From an uncultured Ruminococcus sp. (GTDB lineage Bacteria > Bacillota > Clostridia > Oscillospirales > Ruminococcaceae): a stretch of 54,529 nt of DNA. The DNA is taken from NCBI GenBank assembly GCA_900545345.1, contig UQYQ01000017.1, positions 1-54,529 of the forward strand, read 5' to 3'. The position numbers and the translations under genes are program-made. Positions 16,099-25,580 of this stretch are shown in pieces; position 1 is the stretch's first letter; every line of letters starts with the position of its first letter. Below the pieces are notes generated by a model. It was not told the DNA's origin. It ran no database searches and saw nothing but the letters and a program-made list of their open reading frames with translations.

Positions 16099-17019
16099 AT
16101 GAAAAAATATTTACCGGAAGGAAAGCTTATTGGCAGCAACACTAATAAAAGCTTTTTAAAATCAATTTCGACACTGAAAGAAGCTAAAGACCTAGGAATA
16201 ATCTTAGAGGCTAAAGCATTAATGTGTGACTGTGAACACAATCTTATTATTGACATACCCTGTGCTAAAGCAATAATACCAAGAATTGAAGGAGCAGTTG
16301 GTATCGACAGCGGCAAAACAAAAGATATTGCCCTTTTATCACGGGTTAATAAACCTGTTTGCTTTAAGGTATTAGATATAATTTCAAATGAAAATAATGA
16401 AACTTTGGTTATTCTCTCCCGAAAAGCCGCACAGGAAGAGTGTTTAGAAAATTATATAGAGTTTTTAAGAAGCGGAGATGTTATACCGGCTAAAATCACA
16501 CATATAGAACAGTTCGGATGCTTTGTTGACATTGGCTGCGGAATTGCTTCTCTTATCCCGATTGACGCTATATCTGTATCGAGAATATCACATCCGTCTG
16601 ACAGATTTTATAACGGTCAGGATATTTTTGCAGTTGTTAAAAACAAAGAAGATGAAAGAGTTTTTTTAACTCATAAAGAACTTCTCGGAACATGGTCGGA
16701 AAATGCTGATTTGTTTGAGGTTGGTCAAACTGTCGGAGGAATAATACGCTCTATTGAAAATTACGGAATATTTATCGAACTTACTCCTAATCTTGCAGGA
16801 CTTGCAGAACCAAGAGACAATACATATATCGGTCAATCTGCAAGTGTTTTTATTAAGTCGATAATTCCTGAAAAAATGAAAGTCAAGTTAATTATTGTAG
16901 ATGTATTTTCAAACAGCGGATATGATAAATCTCTCAACTACTACATAACAGAAGGCCATATCGACAAGTGGAATTATTCAACAGATAACTGTCCAAAACA
17001 AATACATACCGAGTTTTAG
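16099..17019 (+). CDS. S1 RNA-binding-domain protein
   Basis: About 306 aa from the ATG at 16099; a TTG directly before it could also serve. AAGGAAGG lies 12 nt upstream. It shows two clear S1/OB domains (about 126-195 with GDVIPAKITHIEQFGCFVDIG, and 210-270 with GQTVGGIIRSIENYGIFIEL) and a degenerate one at ~35-110. Related to ribosomal protein S1 repeats; probably binds RNA in the cytoplasm, perhaps in translation or mRNA decay. Shorter than a full S1 protein. Monocistronic, convergent with rarA. Confidence 0.85.
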   Translation: MKKYLPEGKLIGSNTNKSFLKSISTLKEAKDLGIILEAKALMCDCEHNLIIDIPCAKAIIPRIEGAVGIDSGKTKDIALLSRVNKPVCFKVLDIISNENNETLVILSRKAAQEECLENYIEFLRSGDVIPAKITHIEQFGCFVDIGCGIASLIPIDAISVSRISHPSDRFYNGQDIFAVVKNKEDERVFLTHKELLGTWSENADLFEVGQTVGGIIRSIENYGIFIELTPNLAGLAEPRDNTYIGQSASVFIKSIIPEKMKVKLIIVDVFSNSGYDKSLNYYITEGHIDKWNYSTDNCPKQIHTEF

Positions 17020-17059
17020 AAACAAGCGGCTAAGGATATTTCCTCCTAGCCGCTTGTTT
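17020..17059. terminator. Bidirectional terminator between the S1-domain gene and rarA
   Basis: Arms of AAACAAGCGGCTA and TAGCCGCTTGTTT, with a short AGGA/TCC extension and a bulged A. It begins one base after the S1-gene stop. T-rich sequence follows on the + strand; it can also serve rarA, whose stop is at 17125. Confidence 0.75.
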
Positions 17060-17124
17060 AACAATATTTAATTATATTTATCAGCAGCAATATTTTTCAA
17101 AATCCTCTGTACTGCCTATCATAA

Positions 17125-18396
17125 CTATTCTCTCTCCCCAATTACTTTTCGTCTATACTGAAAAGCTGTCTGTTCCTGCTTGTTGTCACCGAATTCATAA
17201 TAAATCTTATTTTTAAGCTCGTCAGGAAGATACTGCTGTTTTATATAATGATTAGGATAATCATGCGGATACTTATAATTTTGACCTTTTACTTCAGCAT
17301 CATCACCGTCAAAATGCATATTCTGCAAATGTCTTGGTATAGGTCCTGTCATGCCGTTTTTAACATCAGCAATTGCTTTATTAATCGCATTATAAGCACT
17401 GTTTGATTTAGGCGAAGTGCACAAAAGTATAATCGCTTCCGCTAAGGGTATTCTAGCCTCGGGAAGCCCCAACTGCAATGCACTGTCAACACAAGCTTTA
17501 ACAACAGGCACTGCCATAGGATAAGCAAGACCTATATCCTCAGAAGCAATAACAAGAAGACGCCTGCATAAAGAAATAATATCCCCAGCTGTCATCAGTC
17601 TTGCTGCATAATGAAGTGCTGCATTCTCATCGCTTCCTCTTATTGATTTCTGAAAAGCTGATAAGATATCATAATGCTCATCTCCGTCTCTGTCATAACG
17701 CATATTGCTCTTCTGAGTTAGAAGCTTTGCATTTTCAAGAGTTATTTCTAAAAACTCATCATTTTTATTAGTAGATAAAACACAAAGCTCAACTGTATTA
17801 AGAGATTTTCTCACATCTCCTCCGCATCCGGAAGAAATATACTCAACGACTCCGTTTTCAAGCCTTAACCGTACACCCATTTCATCTGCAATAATTTGAA
17901 AAGCTCGCTTGACAGCCGGTATAACATCATTTGAATTAACCTGTTTGAATTCAAAAACCGTTGAACGGCTTATAATTGCATTAAAAACATAGAAATACGG
18001 ATTTTCAGTAGTTGAAGCAATAAGAGTAATTTTCCCGTTTTCTATATACTCCAACAGTGATTGCTGCTGTTTTTTATTAAGATACTGAATTTCATCTAAA
18101 TAAAGCAAAATTCCATTAAAGCCTTCAAAAGTTTCGGTTTCTGCAATAATTGCCTTTATGTCAGAAATAGATGCAGATGTTCCGTTCAACTTATACATCT
18201 TCAGGTTTGTATTCTCAGCTATGATTCTTGCAACAGTAGTCTTTCCTGTTCCTGACGGACCGTAAAAAATCATATTGGGAATTTGTCCGCTTTCGATTAT
18301 TCGTCTAAGCGGTTTATTTTCTCCCAACAAATGAGATTGACCGACAACTTCATCAAGCTTTTTCGGTCTTATTCGATCTGCCAAAGGCTTGTTCAT
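17125..18396 (-). CDS. rarA: Replication-associated recombination ATPase RarA (MgsA)
   Basis: 423 aa. AAA+ ATPase with Walker A GPSGTGKT at 46-53, Walker B LLYLDEIQ with DE at 101-102, sensor STTENPYF, arginine finger region ISRSTVFEF, and the family's C-terminal tetramerisation block (RHLQNMHFDGDDAEVKGQNYKYPHD, broken here for length). It acts at stalled forks and single-stranded/double-stranded junctions. The 124 nt between it and glyA hold a small GGGGC-AAC-GCCCC hairpin (about 18430-18442) and no gene. Confidence 0.93.
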   Translation of the reverse strand: MNKPLADRIRPKKLDEVVGQSHLLGENKPLRRIIESGQIPNMIFYGPSGTGKTTVARIIAENTNLKMYKLNGTSASISDIKAIIAETETFEGFNGILLYLDEIQYLNKKQQQSLLEYIENGKITLIASTTENPYFYVFNAIISRSTVFEFKQVNSNDVIPAVKRAFQIIADEMGVRLRLENGVVEYISSGCGGDVRKSLNTVELCVLSTNKNDEFLEITLENAKLLTQKSNMRYDRDGDEHYDILSAFQKSIRGSDENAALHYAARLMTAGDIISLCRRLLVIASEDIGLAYPMAVPVVKACVDSALQLGLPEARIPLAEAIILLCTSPKSNSAYNAINKAIADVKNGMTGPIPRHLQNMHFDGDDAEVKGQNYKYPHDYPNHYIKQQYLPDELKNKIYYEFGDNKQEQTAFQYRRKVIGERE

Positions 18397-18520
18397 TGTC
18401 GGTCAACTCCTATAGTTTATTTCGATAAGGGGCAACGCCCCGTCATTCAACAAACGACCGAACATTAGCCCCTTAGGATTTCAGTGGAAATTGTTCCCCC
18501 ACTTAAAGGACATGGTCTTA

Positions 18521-19765
18521 TTAATAAAGCGGATACTTTTGACAAAGCTCATTAACTTTAGTTCTGATTTCATCAGCCTTATTCTCAAAATCGGTCGCAG
18601 TGAGATAAATACACTCTGCAATTACTTCCATATCATCTTCTTTCAGTCCTCTTGTAGTAACAGCAGGAGTACCGATTCTTATTCCGCTGGTGATAAACGG
18701 ACTTTGTGGGTCATTAGGAATAGCATTCTTATTTACTGTGATATAAACTTCATCAAGTCTGTGCTCTAAATCCTTGCCTGTGATATTAAACGGCTGTAAA
18801 TCAACCAGCATCAAGTGATTATCCGTTCCTCCTGAAACAAGCCTGAAGCCTCTTTTTACAAGACCCTCTGCCAAAGCATTGGCGTTTAAGACAACCTGAT
18901 GCTGATATTCTTTAAACTCAGGCTTTAAAGCTTCGCCGAAGCATACTGCTTTTCCTGCAATAACGTGCTCTAAAGGACCTCCCTGAGTTCCAGGGAAAAT
19001 TGCCTTATTAATTTTCTTTGCAAGTTCCTCGTCGTTTGTAAGGATAAGTCCGCCTCTTGGTCCTCTTAGTGTTTTATGAGTCGTTGTTGTAACAACATCG
19101 GCAAAAGGCACAGGTGAAGGATGTTCGCCGGCGGCAACAAGTCCTGCAATATGTGCCATATCAACCATAAAATATGCACCGACTTCTTTTGCTATCTTTG
19201 AAATTCTTTCAAAATCAATAACTCTCGGATAAGCAGAAGCACCCGCTACAATAAGCTTAGGCTGACATTCTTTTGCCTGTTTTTCAAGCTCATCATAATC
19301 AATTCTCTCATTGTCACCAAGCTCATAAGAAACAAAATTAAAATACTTTCCGCTCATATTTACAGGACTACCGTGTGTTAGGTGTCCGCCGTGTGCCAAA
19401 CTCATACCCATAATTGTATCGCCCGGATTAACTAATGCAAAATAAGTTGCAAGATTAGCCTGAGCACCTGAGTGAGGCTGAACATTTGCAAATTTTGCAC
19501 CGAAAAGCTTGCAAGCTCTGTCTATAGCTATATTTTCAACAACATCAACACATTGACATCCGCCGTAATATCTCTTCGCAGGATAACCTTCAGCATATTT
19601 ATTAGTCAAAACACTTCCCATTGCTGCCATTACAGGTCCCGAAACAATGTTTTCACTTGCAATTAATTCAAGATTTCTTCTCTGACGAGCAAGCTCTGCG
19701 TCCATTGCTTCTCCGACTTCCTTGTCATATTCCTTTACATATCCTATTGAATCCATCATGTCCAT
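18521..19765 (-). CDS. glyA: Serine hydroxymethyltransferase
   Basis: 414 aa. PLP-dependent enzyme interconverting serine and glycine with tetrahydrofolate, supplying one-carbon units. The PLP lysine is Lys231 in TTTTHKTLRGPRGG; other family blocks are ASENIVS, YPAKRYYGGCQ and DMAHIAGLVAAG. AAGGAG precedes the ATG. A strong promoter lies 34 bp upstream, leaving a leader too short for a riboswitch. Confidence 0.97.
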   Translation of the reverse strand: MDMMDSIGYVKEYDKEVGEAMDAELARQRRNLELIASENIVSGPVMAAMGSVLTNKYAEGYPAKRYYGGCQCVDVVENIAIDRACKLFGAKFANVQPHSGAQANLATYFALVNPGDTIMGMSLAHGGHLTHGSPVNMSGKYFNFVSYELGDNERIDYDELEKQAKECQPKLIVAGASAYPRVIDFERISKIAKEVGAYFMVDMAHIAGLVAAGEHPSPVPFADVVTTTTHKTLRGPRGGLILTNDEELAKKINKAIFPGTQGGPLEHVIAGKAVCFGEALKPEFKEYQHQVVLNANALAEGLVKRGFRLVSGGTDNHLMLVDLQPFNITGKDLEHRLDEVYITVNKNAIPNDPQSPFITSGIRIGTPAVTTRGLKEDDMEVIAECIYLTATDFENKADEIRTKVNELCQKYPLY

Positions 19766-19799
19766 AATGTCATTCTCCTTAAAAAAATAATATACAATT

Positions 19800-19828
19800 A
19801 TTATATACTATATTTCTTTTTATTTCAA
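19800..19828 (-). promoter_or_regulatory. Sigma-A promoter of glyA
   Basis: TTGAAA-N17-TATAAT on the - strand; transcription should start near 19793, leaving a ~28-nt leader. Confidence 0.8.
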
Positions 19829-19864
19829 GTTGTTTTTTATGAAATACACATATAATTTGAGAGC

Positions 19865-19893
19865 TTGAAAAGAATTTATAATTGTGCTATACT
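19865..19893 (+). promoter_or_regulatory. Sigma-A promoter of metA
   Basis: TTGAAA-N17-TATACT on the + strand; start near 19900, only ~35 nt before the metA ATG, so no SAM riboswitch can fit. Confidence 0.8.
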
Positions 19894-19934
19894 AAAACAT
19901 TGGAATTCCTAAAACAAAGGAGATGCTTTAAAAT

Positions 19935-20858
19935 ATGCCAATAAGAATACCTAATAATCTTCCTGCCTTTTCAACCTTTGAAGAAGAGAACATATTTGCA
20001 ATACCAAATGACAGGGCTGAACATCAGGATATCAGACCTTTGGAAATTGCCATTGTAAATTTAATGCCGAAAAAAATCGAAACAGAAACACAATTTTTAA
20101 AACTTTTATCTAACACTCCTCTTCAGGTAAATATCGAACTTATTCAAATGGCTTCACATAAATCTAAAAATACCCCTATAGAACACTTGCTTTCCTTTTA
20201 TAAAACTTTTGAAGAAATAAAACACAACAGATATGACGGACTTATAATTACAGGTGCTCCTGTTGAACAAATGGAATACGAGGATGTAGATTACTGGAGT
20301 GAAATCTGCGAAATATTTGAATGGTCAAAAACCAATGTTTATTCTACAATTCATGTGTGCTGGGGTGCACAGGCCGGTCTTTATTATCACTATGGCATAC
20401 CTAAATATCAACTTGATAAAAAAATGTTCGGCGTTTTTCCTCACAAGGTGCTTCACCCTAAGCATCCGCTTTTAAACGGATTTGATGATATTTTTATGGT
20501 TCCTCACTCAAGATATACCGAAATCAGGAAAGAAGATATTGAAAAAGTTGATGAACTGACAATTCTTACTGAATCCGATATCAGCGGAGTGCATATTGTA
20601 GCAGACAAAACCGACAGGCAGTTCTTTTTAACAGGACACTCTGAATATGATAAACGAACTCTTGCTAATGAGTATAAGCGTGATATTGATAAAGGCTTGA
20701 ATATTGATGTTCCATATAATTATTTTCCTGATGATAATCCGAATAACAAACCGCTTCATTCGTGGATATGTCATGCTAATCTGATGTTCTCTAACTGGTT
20801 GAACTATTTAGTATATCAGGCAACGCCTTTTGATTTGAATAACCTTGAAAAAATATAA
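19935..20858 (+). CDS. metA: Homoserine O-acetyltransferase (MetA family)
   Basis: 307 aa, AAAGGAG upstream. Class-I glutamine-amidotransferase-like fold with nucleophile Cys142 (HVCWGAQ), His235 and Glu237 (TGHSEYD), all at the numbering usual for MetA. Residue 111 is Glu (APVEQM). In this family Glu111 marks acetyl-CoA specificity and Gly111 succinyl-CoA, so the enzyme probably makes O-acetylhomoserine for methionine synthesis despite the frequent succinyltransferase label. Monocistronic between its own promoter and terminator. Confidence 0.93.
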   Translation: MPIRIPNNLPAFSTFEEENIFAIPNDRAEHQDIRPLEIAIVNLMPKKIETETQFLKLLSNTPLQVNIELIQMASHKSKNTPIEHLLSFYKTFEEIKHNRYDGLIITGAPVEQMEYEDVDYWSEICEIFEWSKTNVYSTIHVCWGAQAGLYYHYGIPKYQLDKKMFGVFPHKVLHPKHPLLNGFDDIFMVPHSRYTEIRKEDIEKVDELTILTESDISGVHIVADKTDRQFFLTGHSEYDKRTLANEYKRDIDKGLNIDVPYNYFPDDNPNNKPLHSWICHANLMFSNWLNYLVYQATPFDLNNLEKI

Positions 20859-20867
20859 TTATAAACT

Positions 20868-20897
20868 AAAATCCCTGACAATGGAGTCAGGGATTTT
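20868..20897. terminator. Bidirectional terminator between metA and clpX
   Basis: A perfect 12-bp stem (AAAATCCCTGAC / GTCAGGGATTTT) with a 6-nt loop. It lies 10 nt after metA and 13 nt before the clpX stop, with T runs on both strands. Confidence 0.85.
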
Positions 20898-20910
20898 TTA
20901 TATTCTTACA

Positions 20911-22215
20911 TTAAATAATTTTCTTTGCTTTTTTTCCTCTGTGAATTTCAGGGCCCGCACCGTTCGTTACACAAGCTTCATTAATTACAATCCGAACCAC
21001 ATCTTCTTCCGAAGGAGCTGTAAACATAACATTCATCAATATTCCTTCAACAACAGCACGCAGTCCTCTTGCTCCGGTTTTCTGCTCAATAGCCTTTTTG
21101 GCAATCGCAGCCTTGGCTTCTTCGGTAAATACTAATTCAATATTGTCATAATCAAACAGCCTTGTATACTGTTTAACCAGAGAATTTTTCGGCTGAGTGA
21201 GAATTTTAACCAAAGCATCTTCATCTAAATCATTCAGCACTGTAATTACAGGAAGTCTTCCCACAAGCTCAGGAACCAGACCGTATTTAACTAAATCCTG
21301 AGGCTCAGCCTTTTCAAATATATTTATATTTGACTTGTCACTTCGAGATTTAACTTCACTGCCAAAACCTAAAGATGACTTGTCGGTTCTCTTATTAATA
21401 ATCTTTTGAAGTCCGTCAAACGCTCCGCCGCATATAAACAAAATATTCTTTGTATCAATCTGAATAAATTCCTGATGCGGATGCTTTCTTCCTCCCTGAG
21501 GAGGAACATTTGAAACACAGCCTTCAATAATTTTCAAAAGCGCCTGCTGAACACCTTCACCGCTGACATCTCTTGTAATTGATGTGTTTTCACTTTTTCT
21601 GGAAATTTTATCGATTTCATCAATATAAATTATTCCTCTTTGTGCGGCCTCAATATCATAATCAGCAGCCTGAATAAGCCGTGTAAGCACATTTTCCACA
21701 TCATCACCGACATATCCTGCCTCTGTCAATGTCGTTGCATCAGCTATAGCAAAAGGAACATTGAGTATCTTAGCCAGAGTTTGTGCCAAAAGTGTTTTTC
21801 CTGTTCCGGTAGGTCCTAAAAGAAGAATATTGCTCTTTTGAATTTCAACATCATCATCGCTTTTATTTTTATTGTTTAAAATTCGTTTATAGTGATTATA
21901 TACAGATACGGCCAAAGAAATCTTTGCATCATCCTGACCTATTACATATTGATCTAAAACATTTTTAATATCAATTGGCTTAGTAAGTGTAATTTTATTC
22001 TTTTCATTAGCTGAATCCTTCTTTGATTTATCAGAAGAATTTTTTCGGTCATTTCGGCGGACAGCGTCACCCTGCTGTTCTATAATATCATAGCAGAACA
22101 TCACGCAGTTATCGCAAATATGCACATCACCCGCTGAAAAGAGATTTCTTACCTGATTTTCAGCCGAACCGCAAAAATCACAGATTTTTAATCCGTCCTT
22201 ATTAGGCATAAGCAC
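20911..22215 (-). CDS. clpX: ATP-dependent Clp protease ATP-binding subunit ClpX
   Basis: 434 aa. N-terminal zinc domain with Cys12, Cys15, Cys34 and Cys37 (CDFC and CDNC), Walker A GPTGTGKT at 134-141, Walker B IIYIDEIDKI, RKH pore-2 loop (GGRKHPHQEF) and the D2 small domain. It unfolds tagged substrates and feeds them to ClpP. It follows clpP by 5 nt in a tig-clpP-clpX cluster, the common bacterial order. Confidence 0.97.
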   Translation of the reverse strand: MLMPNKDGLKICDFCGSAENQVRNLFSAGDVHICDNCVMFCYDIIEQQGDAVRRNDRKNSSDKSKKDSANEKNKITLTKPIDIKNVLDQYVIGQDDAKISLAVSVYNHYKRILNNKNKSDDDVEIQKSNILLLGPTGTGKTLLAQTLAKILNVPFAIADATTLTEAGYVGDDVENVLTRLIQAADYDIEAAQRGIIYIDEIDKISRKSENTSITRDVSGEGVQQALLKIIEGCVSNVPPQGGRKHPHQEFIQIDTKNILFICGGAFDGLQKIINKRTDKSSLGFGSEVKSRSDKSNINIFEKAEPQDLVKYGLVPELVGRLPVITVLNDLDEDALVKILTQPKNSLVKQYTRLFDYDNIELVFTEEAKAAIAKKAIEQKTGARGLRAVVEGILMNVMFTAPSEEDVVRIVINEACVTNGAGPEIHRGKKAKKII

Positions 22216-22220
22216 CGTCC

Positions 22221-22814
22221 TTATCTTTTTGTAATAACCTTATCGACCAAGCCGTATTGCATTGCTTGCTCAGCTGTCATATAATTATCTCTTTCACAAT
22301 CCCTGTGGATTGTTTCAATATCTTTAGAGCAATTCTCTGCCAGTATTCTTTCAAGTCTTTCTCTTGTTTTAAGCATATTCTCAGCATGAATCTGAATATC
22401 AGTTTGCTGTCCGCTTATTCCGCCGCCTGAAATCAAAGGCTGGTGAATCAGAATTTCACTGTTAGGCAGTGCAAATCTCTTCCCTTTGGCACCGCTTGAA
22501 AGCAAAAATGAACCAAATGAAGCTGCCAGACCCATACAAATAGTCGAAACATCACACTTAATATATTGCATTGTATCATAAATCGCAAAACCTGCGGTTA
22601 CAGAGCCTCCCGGACTGTTAATATAAAGGTCTATATCCTTATCAGGATCCTGACCTTCTAAATATAAAAGCTGTGCAACTACAACACTTGCAACTGCATC
22701 ATCAATAGGTCCCGTAAGCATTACAATTCTATCATTTAACAGTCTTGAGAATATGTCATAGCTTCTTTCACCATGACTGGTCTGTTCAACAACATAAGGG
22801 ACAAGTGTCGACAT
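22221..22814 (-). CDS. clpP: ATP-dependent Clp protease proteolytic subunit ClpP
   Basis: 197 aa. Catalytic triad Ser99 (GLAASFGSFL), His124 (LIHQPL) and Asp172 (HRDCERDNYM), with the oxyanion block INSPGGSV. It forms the double-heptamer chamber used with ClpX. GGAGGAGATATT-type ribosome-binding site before the ATG. Full length with a short N-terminal propeptide-like segment. Confidence 0.97.
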   Translation of the reverse strand: MSTLVPYVVEQTSHGERSYDIFSRLLNDRIVMLTGPIDDAVASVVVAQLLYLEGQDPDKDIDLYINSPGGSVTAGFAIYDTMQYIKCDVSTICMGLAASFGSFLLSSGAKGKRFALPNSEILIHQPLISGGGISGQQTDIQIHAENMLKTRERLERILAENCSKDIETIHRDCERDNYMTAEQAMQYGLVDKVITKR

Positions 22815-22891
22815 AATATCTCCTCCATTTCAATTTGTTCATATACGCTTATCGCCCACAAACTTTGCGGGCGAATAAGTATTTTATTTAG

Positions 22892-24172
22892 TTACTTAAT
22901 TTTTGCAGAATCCTTAATAAGTTCTACTGCTTTGCCTACTGCTACATCTTTCTTCAGTGCATCAGGAGTTACATATAATTTCACCTGGTCAACATCCATC
23001 TTGTAAGCGTCAGCCATTTTCTTGAATTCTTCTTCAACTTCATCGTCTGAAACTTCAATATTTTCATCAGCTGAAATCTTTTCAAGTGCAAGTCTTAATT
23101 TAACCTGTTTTTCAGCCTGCTCACGATATGTTTTCTTTAAAGTATCCATATCAGAACCTGTATACTGAAGGTACATTTCCAGACTGATTCCCTGAGGTGC
23201 AAGTCTTTGAGTCATATCCTGAATCATTTCATCAACTCTGTTTTCAAACATAATTTCAGGAATTTCACCCTCAACATTATCAATAACCTGATCAAACAAA
23301 GCACCTTCAACTTCAGAGTTTGCTCTGTTTTCTTCAGCATCTTCAAGCTTTTTCTTTATGTCAGCCTTTAGTTCATCAACTGTGTCAAATTCAGTTGTAT
23401 CCTTAACGAAATCATCGTCAAGCTCAGGCAGTTCTTTAGCTTTAATTTCATGAAGCTTAATTTTAAATACAGCGTCCTGACCTGCAAGTTCAGGTGCACC
23501 GTATTCATCAGGAAATTTAACATTAATGTCAAACTCATCGCCGATGCTGTGTCCGCATACCTGCTCTTCAAAGCCCGGAATAAACTGTCCGCTTCCGAGT
23601 GAAAGTGTAAATTTTTCAGCTTTTCCGCCTTCAAAAGGAACGCCGTCCTTATAGCCGTCGAAATCGATAACAACATCATCGCCGTTTTGGCAGGCTCTGT
23701 CGTCAACATCGATTATTCTCATGCCCTTTTGTCTCAGATTATCAATATCCTTGTTTATATCTTCCTCAGTAATATCTTTGACAGTTTTTACTGCTTCTAA
23801 TCCTTTATACTTCTTAATTGTCACTTCAGGCTTTGTTATACATGTAACTTTAAGTTCAATTCCCTTTTCTTTATCAACAGAAAGAACCTCAACATCCGGT
23901 CTTGCAACCAGCTCAAACCCTGCTTCTGCAACAGCTGTATCAACCTCACCGGGAACTAAAGCATTCACAGCGTCTTCAAAGAAAACGCCCTCACCGTATT
24001 CTTTCTCAATGAGCTTTCTTGTTGCTTTACCTTTTCTAAAACCCGGAACGGAAATATTCTTTTTTTGCTTTTGATAAGCTTTTTCAATGGCAGCTTCAAA
24101 AGCTTCGGCAGAAATCTCTATCTCCAATTCATGTTTATTTGTTTCAACTTCTTTGTTAGATTTAACACTCAT
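22892..24172 (-). CDS. tig: Trigger factor (ribosome-associated chaperone and prolyl isomerase)
   Basis: 426 aa from the ATG at 24172. GGAGG sits 8 nt before it, and the more upstream ATG at 24187 overlaps that box. Domains: ribosome-binding N-domain (~1-110, with GFRKGKATRKLIEKEYG as the ribosome-binding loop), FKBP-type isomerase domain (~145-235, DGDDVVIDFDGYKDG-like start) and the helical C-terminal chaperone domain. It binds nascent chains at the exit tunnel. First gene of the tig-clpP-clpX group. Confidence 0.95.
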   Translation of the reverse strand: MSVKSNKEVETNKHELEIEISAEAFEAAIEKAYQKQKKNISVPGFRKGKATRKLIEKEYGEGVFFEDAVNALVPGEVDTAVAEAGFELVARPDVEVLSVDKEKGIELKVTCITKPEVTIKKYKGLEAVKTVKDITEEDINKDIDNLRQKGMRIIDVDDRACQNGDDVVIDFDGYKDGVPFEGGKAEKFTLSLGSGQFIPGFEEQVCGHSIGDEFDINVKFPDEYGAPELAGQDAVFKIKLHEIKAKELPELDDDFVKDTTEFDTVDELKADIKKKLEDAEENRANSEVEGALFDQVIDNVEGEIPEIMFENRVDEMIQDMTQRLAPQGISLEMYLQYTGSDMDTLKKTYREQAEKQVKLRLALEKISADENIEVSDDEVEEEFKKMADAYKMDVDQVKLYVTPDALKKDVAVGKAVELIKDSAKIK

Positions 24173-24252
24173 TTTGACATCCTCCAAATTTTTAAAATAT
24201 CTTTAATATTATATCACAGTCGGCAACACATTTCAAGACATATTTGTAAATT

Positions 24253-24954
24253 TTAATCATTAATTATGTCAGTTATATCCAAAGGGTCAAATTCGAGATA
24301 ATCACTTGATATAAGCCTGTACATAATATCATCAACAATGCCATCTATAGCATAATTTGTCGCACTTCCGTGAATGTGCCCGTAAAAGCATTTCTTTATA
24401 TTATATTTTTGAATAACCTCAAGTATTTCATAGTTTTTGTCATTTGCATAAATAGGCGGATAATGCAAAAAAACAACAGGTCTCAAATTTTCTTTTAAGG
24501 CAGACTGAATAGACATCTCAAGTCTTCCCGCCTCTCGCATTAGAACCTTTTTATCGGCGGCAATTCCGTTTTCATTAATCCATCCTCTGGTACCGCATAT
24601 TCCTATATTATTGTATCTGTAGTGATTATTGTTCAAGATTGAAAAAGTCTTAAAGCCATTATCTGAAAAAAACTTGTCCATTTTTGTCTTAGTTTCCCAC
24701 CAATAATCGTGATTACCTTTTAATAAAATTTTTTTTCCGTTTAATTTTTCAACAAACTGAAAATCAGGCAGCGCTTCATTTAAGTTATTAGCCCATGAAA
24801 AATCGCCGGCAAGTACAACTGTATCTTCAGGTTTGATTTTTTCCTGCCAGTTTTCTTTCAAACGGTTCTGATAATCCTCCCATCCTCTGAAAATATCCAT
24901 TGGTTTATTAACACCAAAAGATAAATGAAGGTCTCCGATAGTAAATAATGACAA
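24253..24954 (-). CDS. Calcineurin-like metallophosphoesterase
   Basis: 233 aa. Motifs of the family in order: GDLHLS at ~7-12, GDFSWA, GNHDYWW, and GHIHGSA near residue 197. These supply the two-metal site that hydrolyses phosphomono- or diesters; the substrate is unknown. No signal peptide, so cytoplasmic. It belongs to the small group annotated simply as metallophosphoesterase in Firmicutes. Downstream gap to tig is short. Confidence 0.88.
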   Translation of the reverse strand: MSLFTIGDLHLSFGVNKPMDIFRGWEDYQNRLKENWQEKIKPEDTVVLAGDFSWANNLNEALPDFQFVEKLNGKKILLKGNHDYWWETKTKMDKFFSDNGFKTFSILNNNHYRYNNIGICGTRGWINENGIAADKKVLMREAGRLEMSIQSALKENLRPVVFLHYPPIYANDKNYEILEVIQKYNIKKCFYGHIHGSATNYAIDGIVDDIMYRLISSDYLEFDPLDITDIIND

Positions 24955-25046
24955 ACTTAATCCTCCGATTTCCCAAAAAATTCTGAATATTATTTTATTT
25001 TCTGCTTATAATAATTTTGCAAGACAAACTTGCGAAAGTGAGATTA

Positions 25047-25065
25047 GCGTGAAAATACTTCACGC
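25047..25065. other. Small hairpin between divergent genes
   Basis: GCGTGAA and TTCACGC flank a 5-nt loop, followed by ATATTTTTG on the + strand. It could be a weak terminator or a leader structure for the DUF1540 gene. A second palindrome, GAGCCGAAATCGGCTC, lies near 25113-25128. Confidence 0.35.
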
Positions 25066-25175
25066 ATATTTTTGAGCCTTTGCCGCAGAAATATTTGCGA
25101 CAATTCAGTCCGAGCCGAAATCGGCTCAAATTTCACAGAAAGGAGCCTTTGAAAAACAAAGGCAAGGTGATTGAT

Positions 25176-25340
25176 ATGCAAAACGAAAAAATTCAAGGAA
25201 TCAACTGTGATGTTTCAAGCTGTGTTTACAACAGAGATAACTGCCAGTGTGTTGCAGGTAAAGTAGATATTTGCTGCTGCTGCGATAAGCCTGACTGCTG
25301 CGATGAAACAATTTGCAGAACATTTAAGCCAAAGGGCTAA
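25176..25340 (+). CDS. DUF1540 cysteine-rich small protein
   Basis: 54 aa from the ATG at 25176, preceded by AAGGTGA; frame open further upstream lacks a usable start signal. DUF1540 signature: GINCDVSSCVYN, then a dense run of Cys (about ten in all) and a CRTF ending. Metal binding is likely. The family is frequent in spore-forming Clostridia, function unknown. Monocistronic, with its own terminator. Confidence 0.85.
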   Translation: MQNEKIQGINCDVSSCVYNRDNCQCVAGKVDICCCCDKPDCCDETICRTFKPKG

Positions 25341-25347
25341 ATCACAG

Positions 25348-25379
25348 AAAATCGTCTGTCTTAACCGGCAGACGATTTT
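25348..25379 (+). terminator. Terminator after the DUF1540 gene
   Basis: A perfect 11-bp stem AAAATCGTCTG / CAGACGATTTT with a 10-nt loop, 8 nt after the stop. It is palindromic enough to also act on leftward read-through from thrC. The ~200 nt to the thrC stop hold no gene. Confidence 0.75.
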
Positions 25380-25580
25380 ACATAGCAACGTAATGTTGCA
25401 TCCTCCCTGCCTTTGATAAATTTAATTAATGTTATAAAAAGATTAACGGCAGGTCGAACACAGTTGAAAAACCAAATTATTAACGCTTTTGTACAACGGC
25501 GGGCTAAACATGCAATTTAGCAAAAATAATAATTTTATCTTGTTACCATTTACAAATTTTACTAACGACATACATAAATA

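Noticed and set aside
18397..18520. Transposon-like end or RNA gene between rarA and glyA (GGGGC hairpin)
   Set aside because: The hairpin is only 5 bp, no inverted partner or transposase is present, and nothing matches a known RNA.
19894..19934. SAM riboswitch before metA
   Set aside because: The promoter start leaves only about 35 nt of leader, too short.
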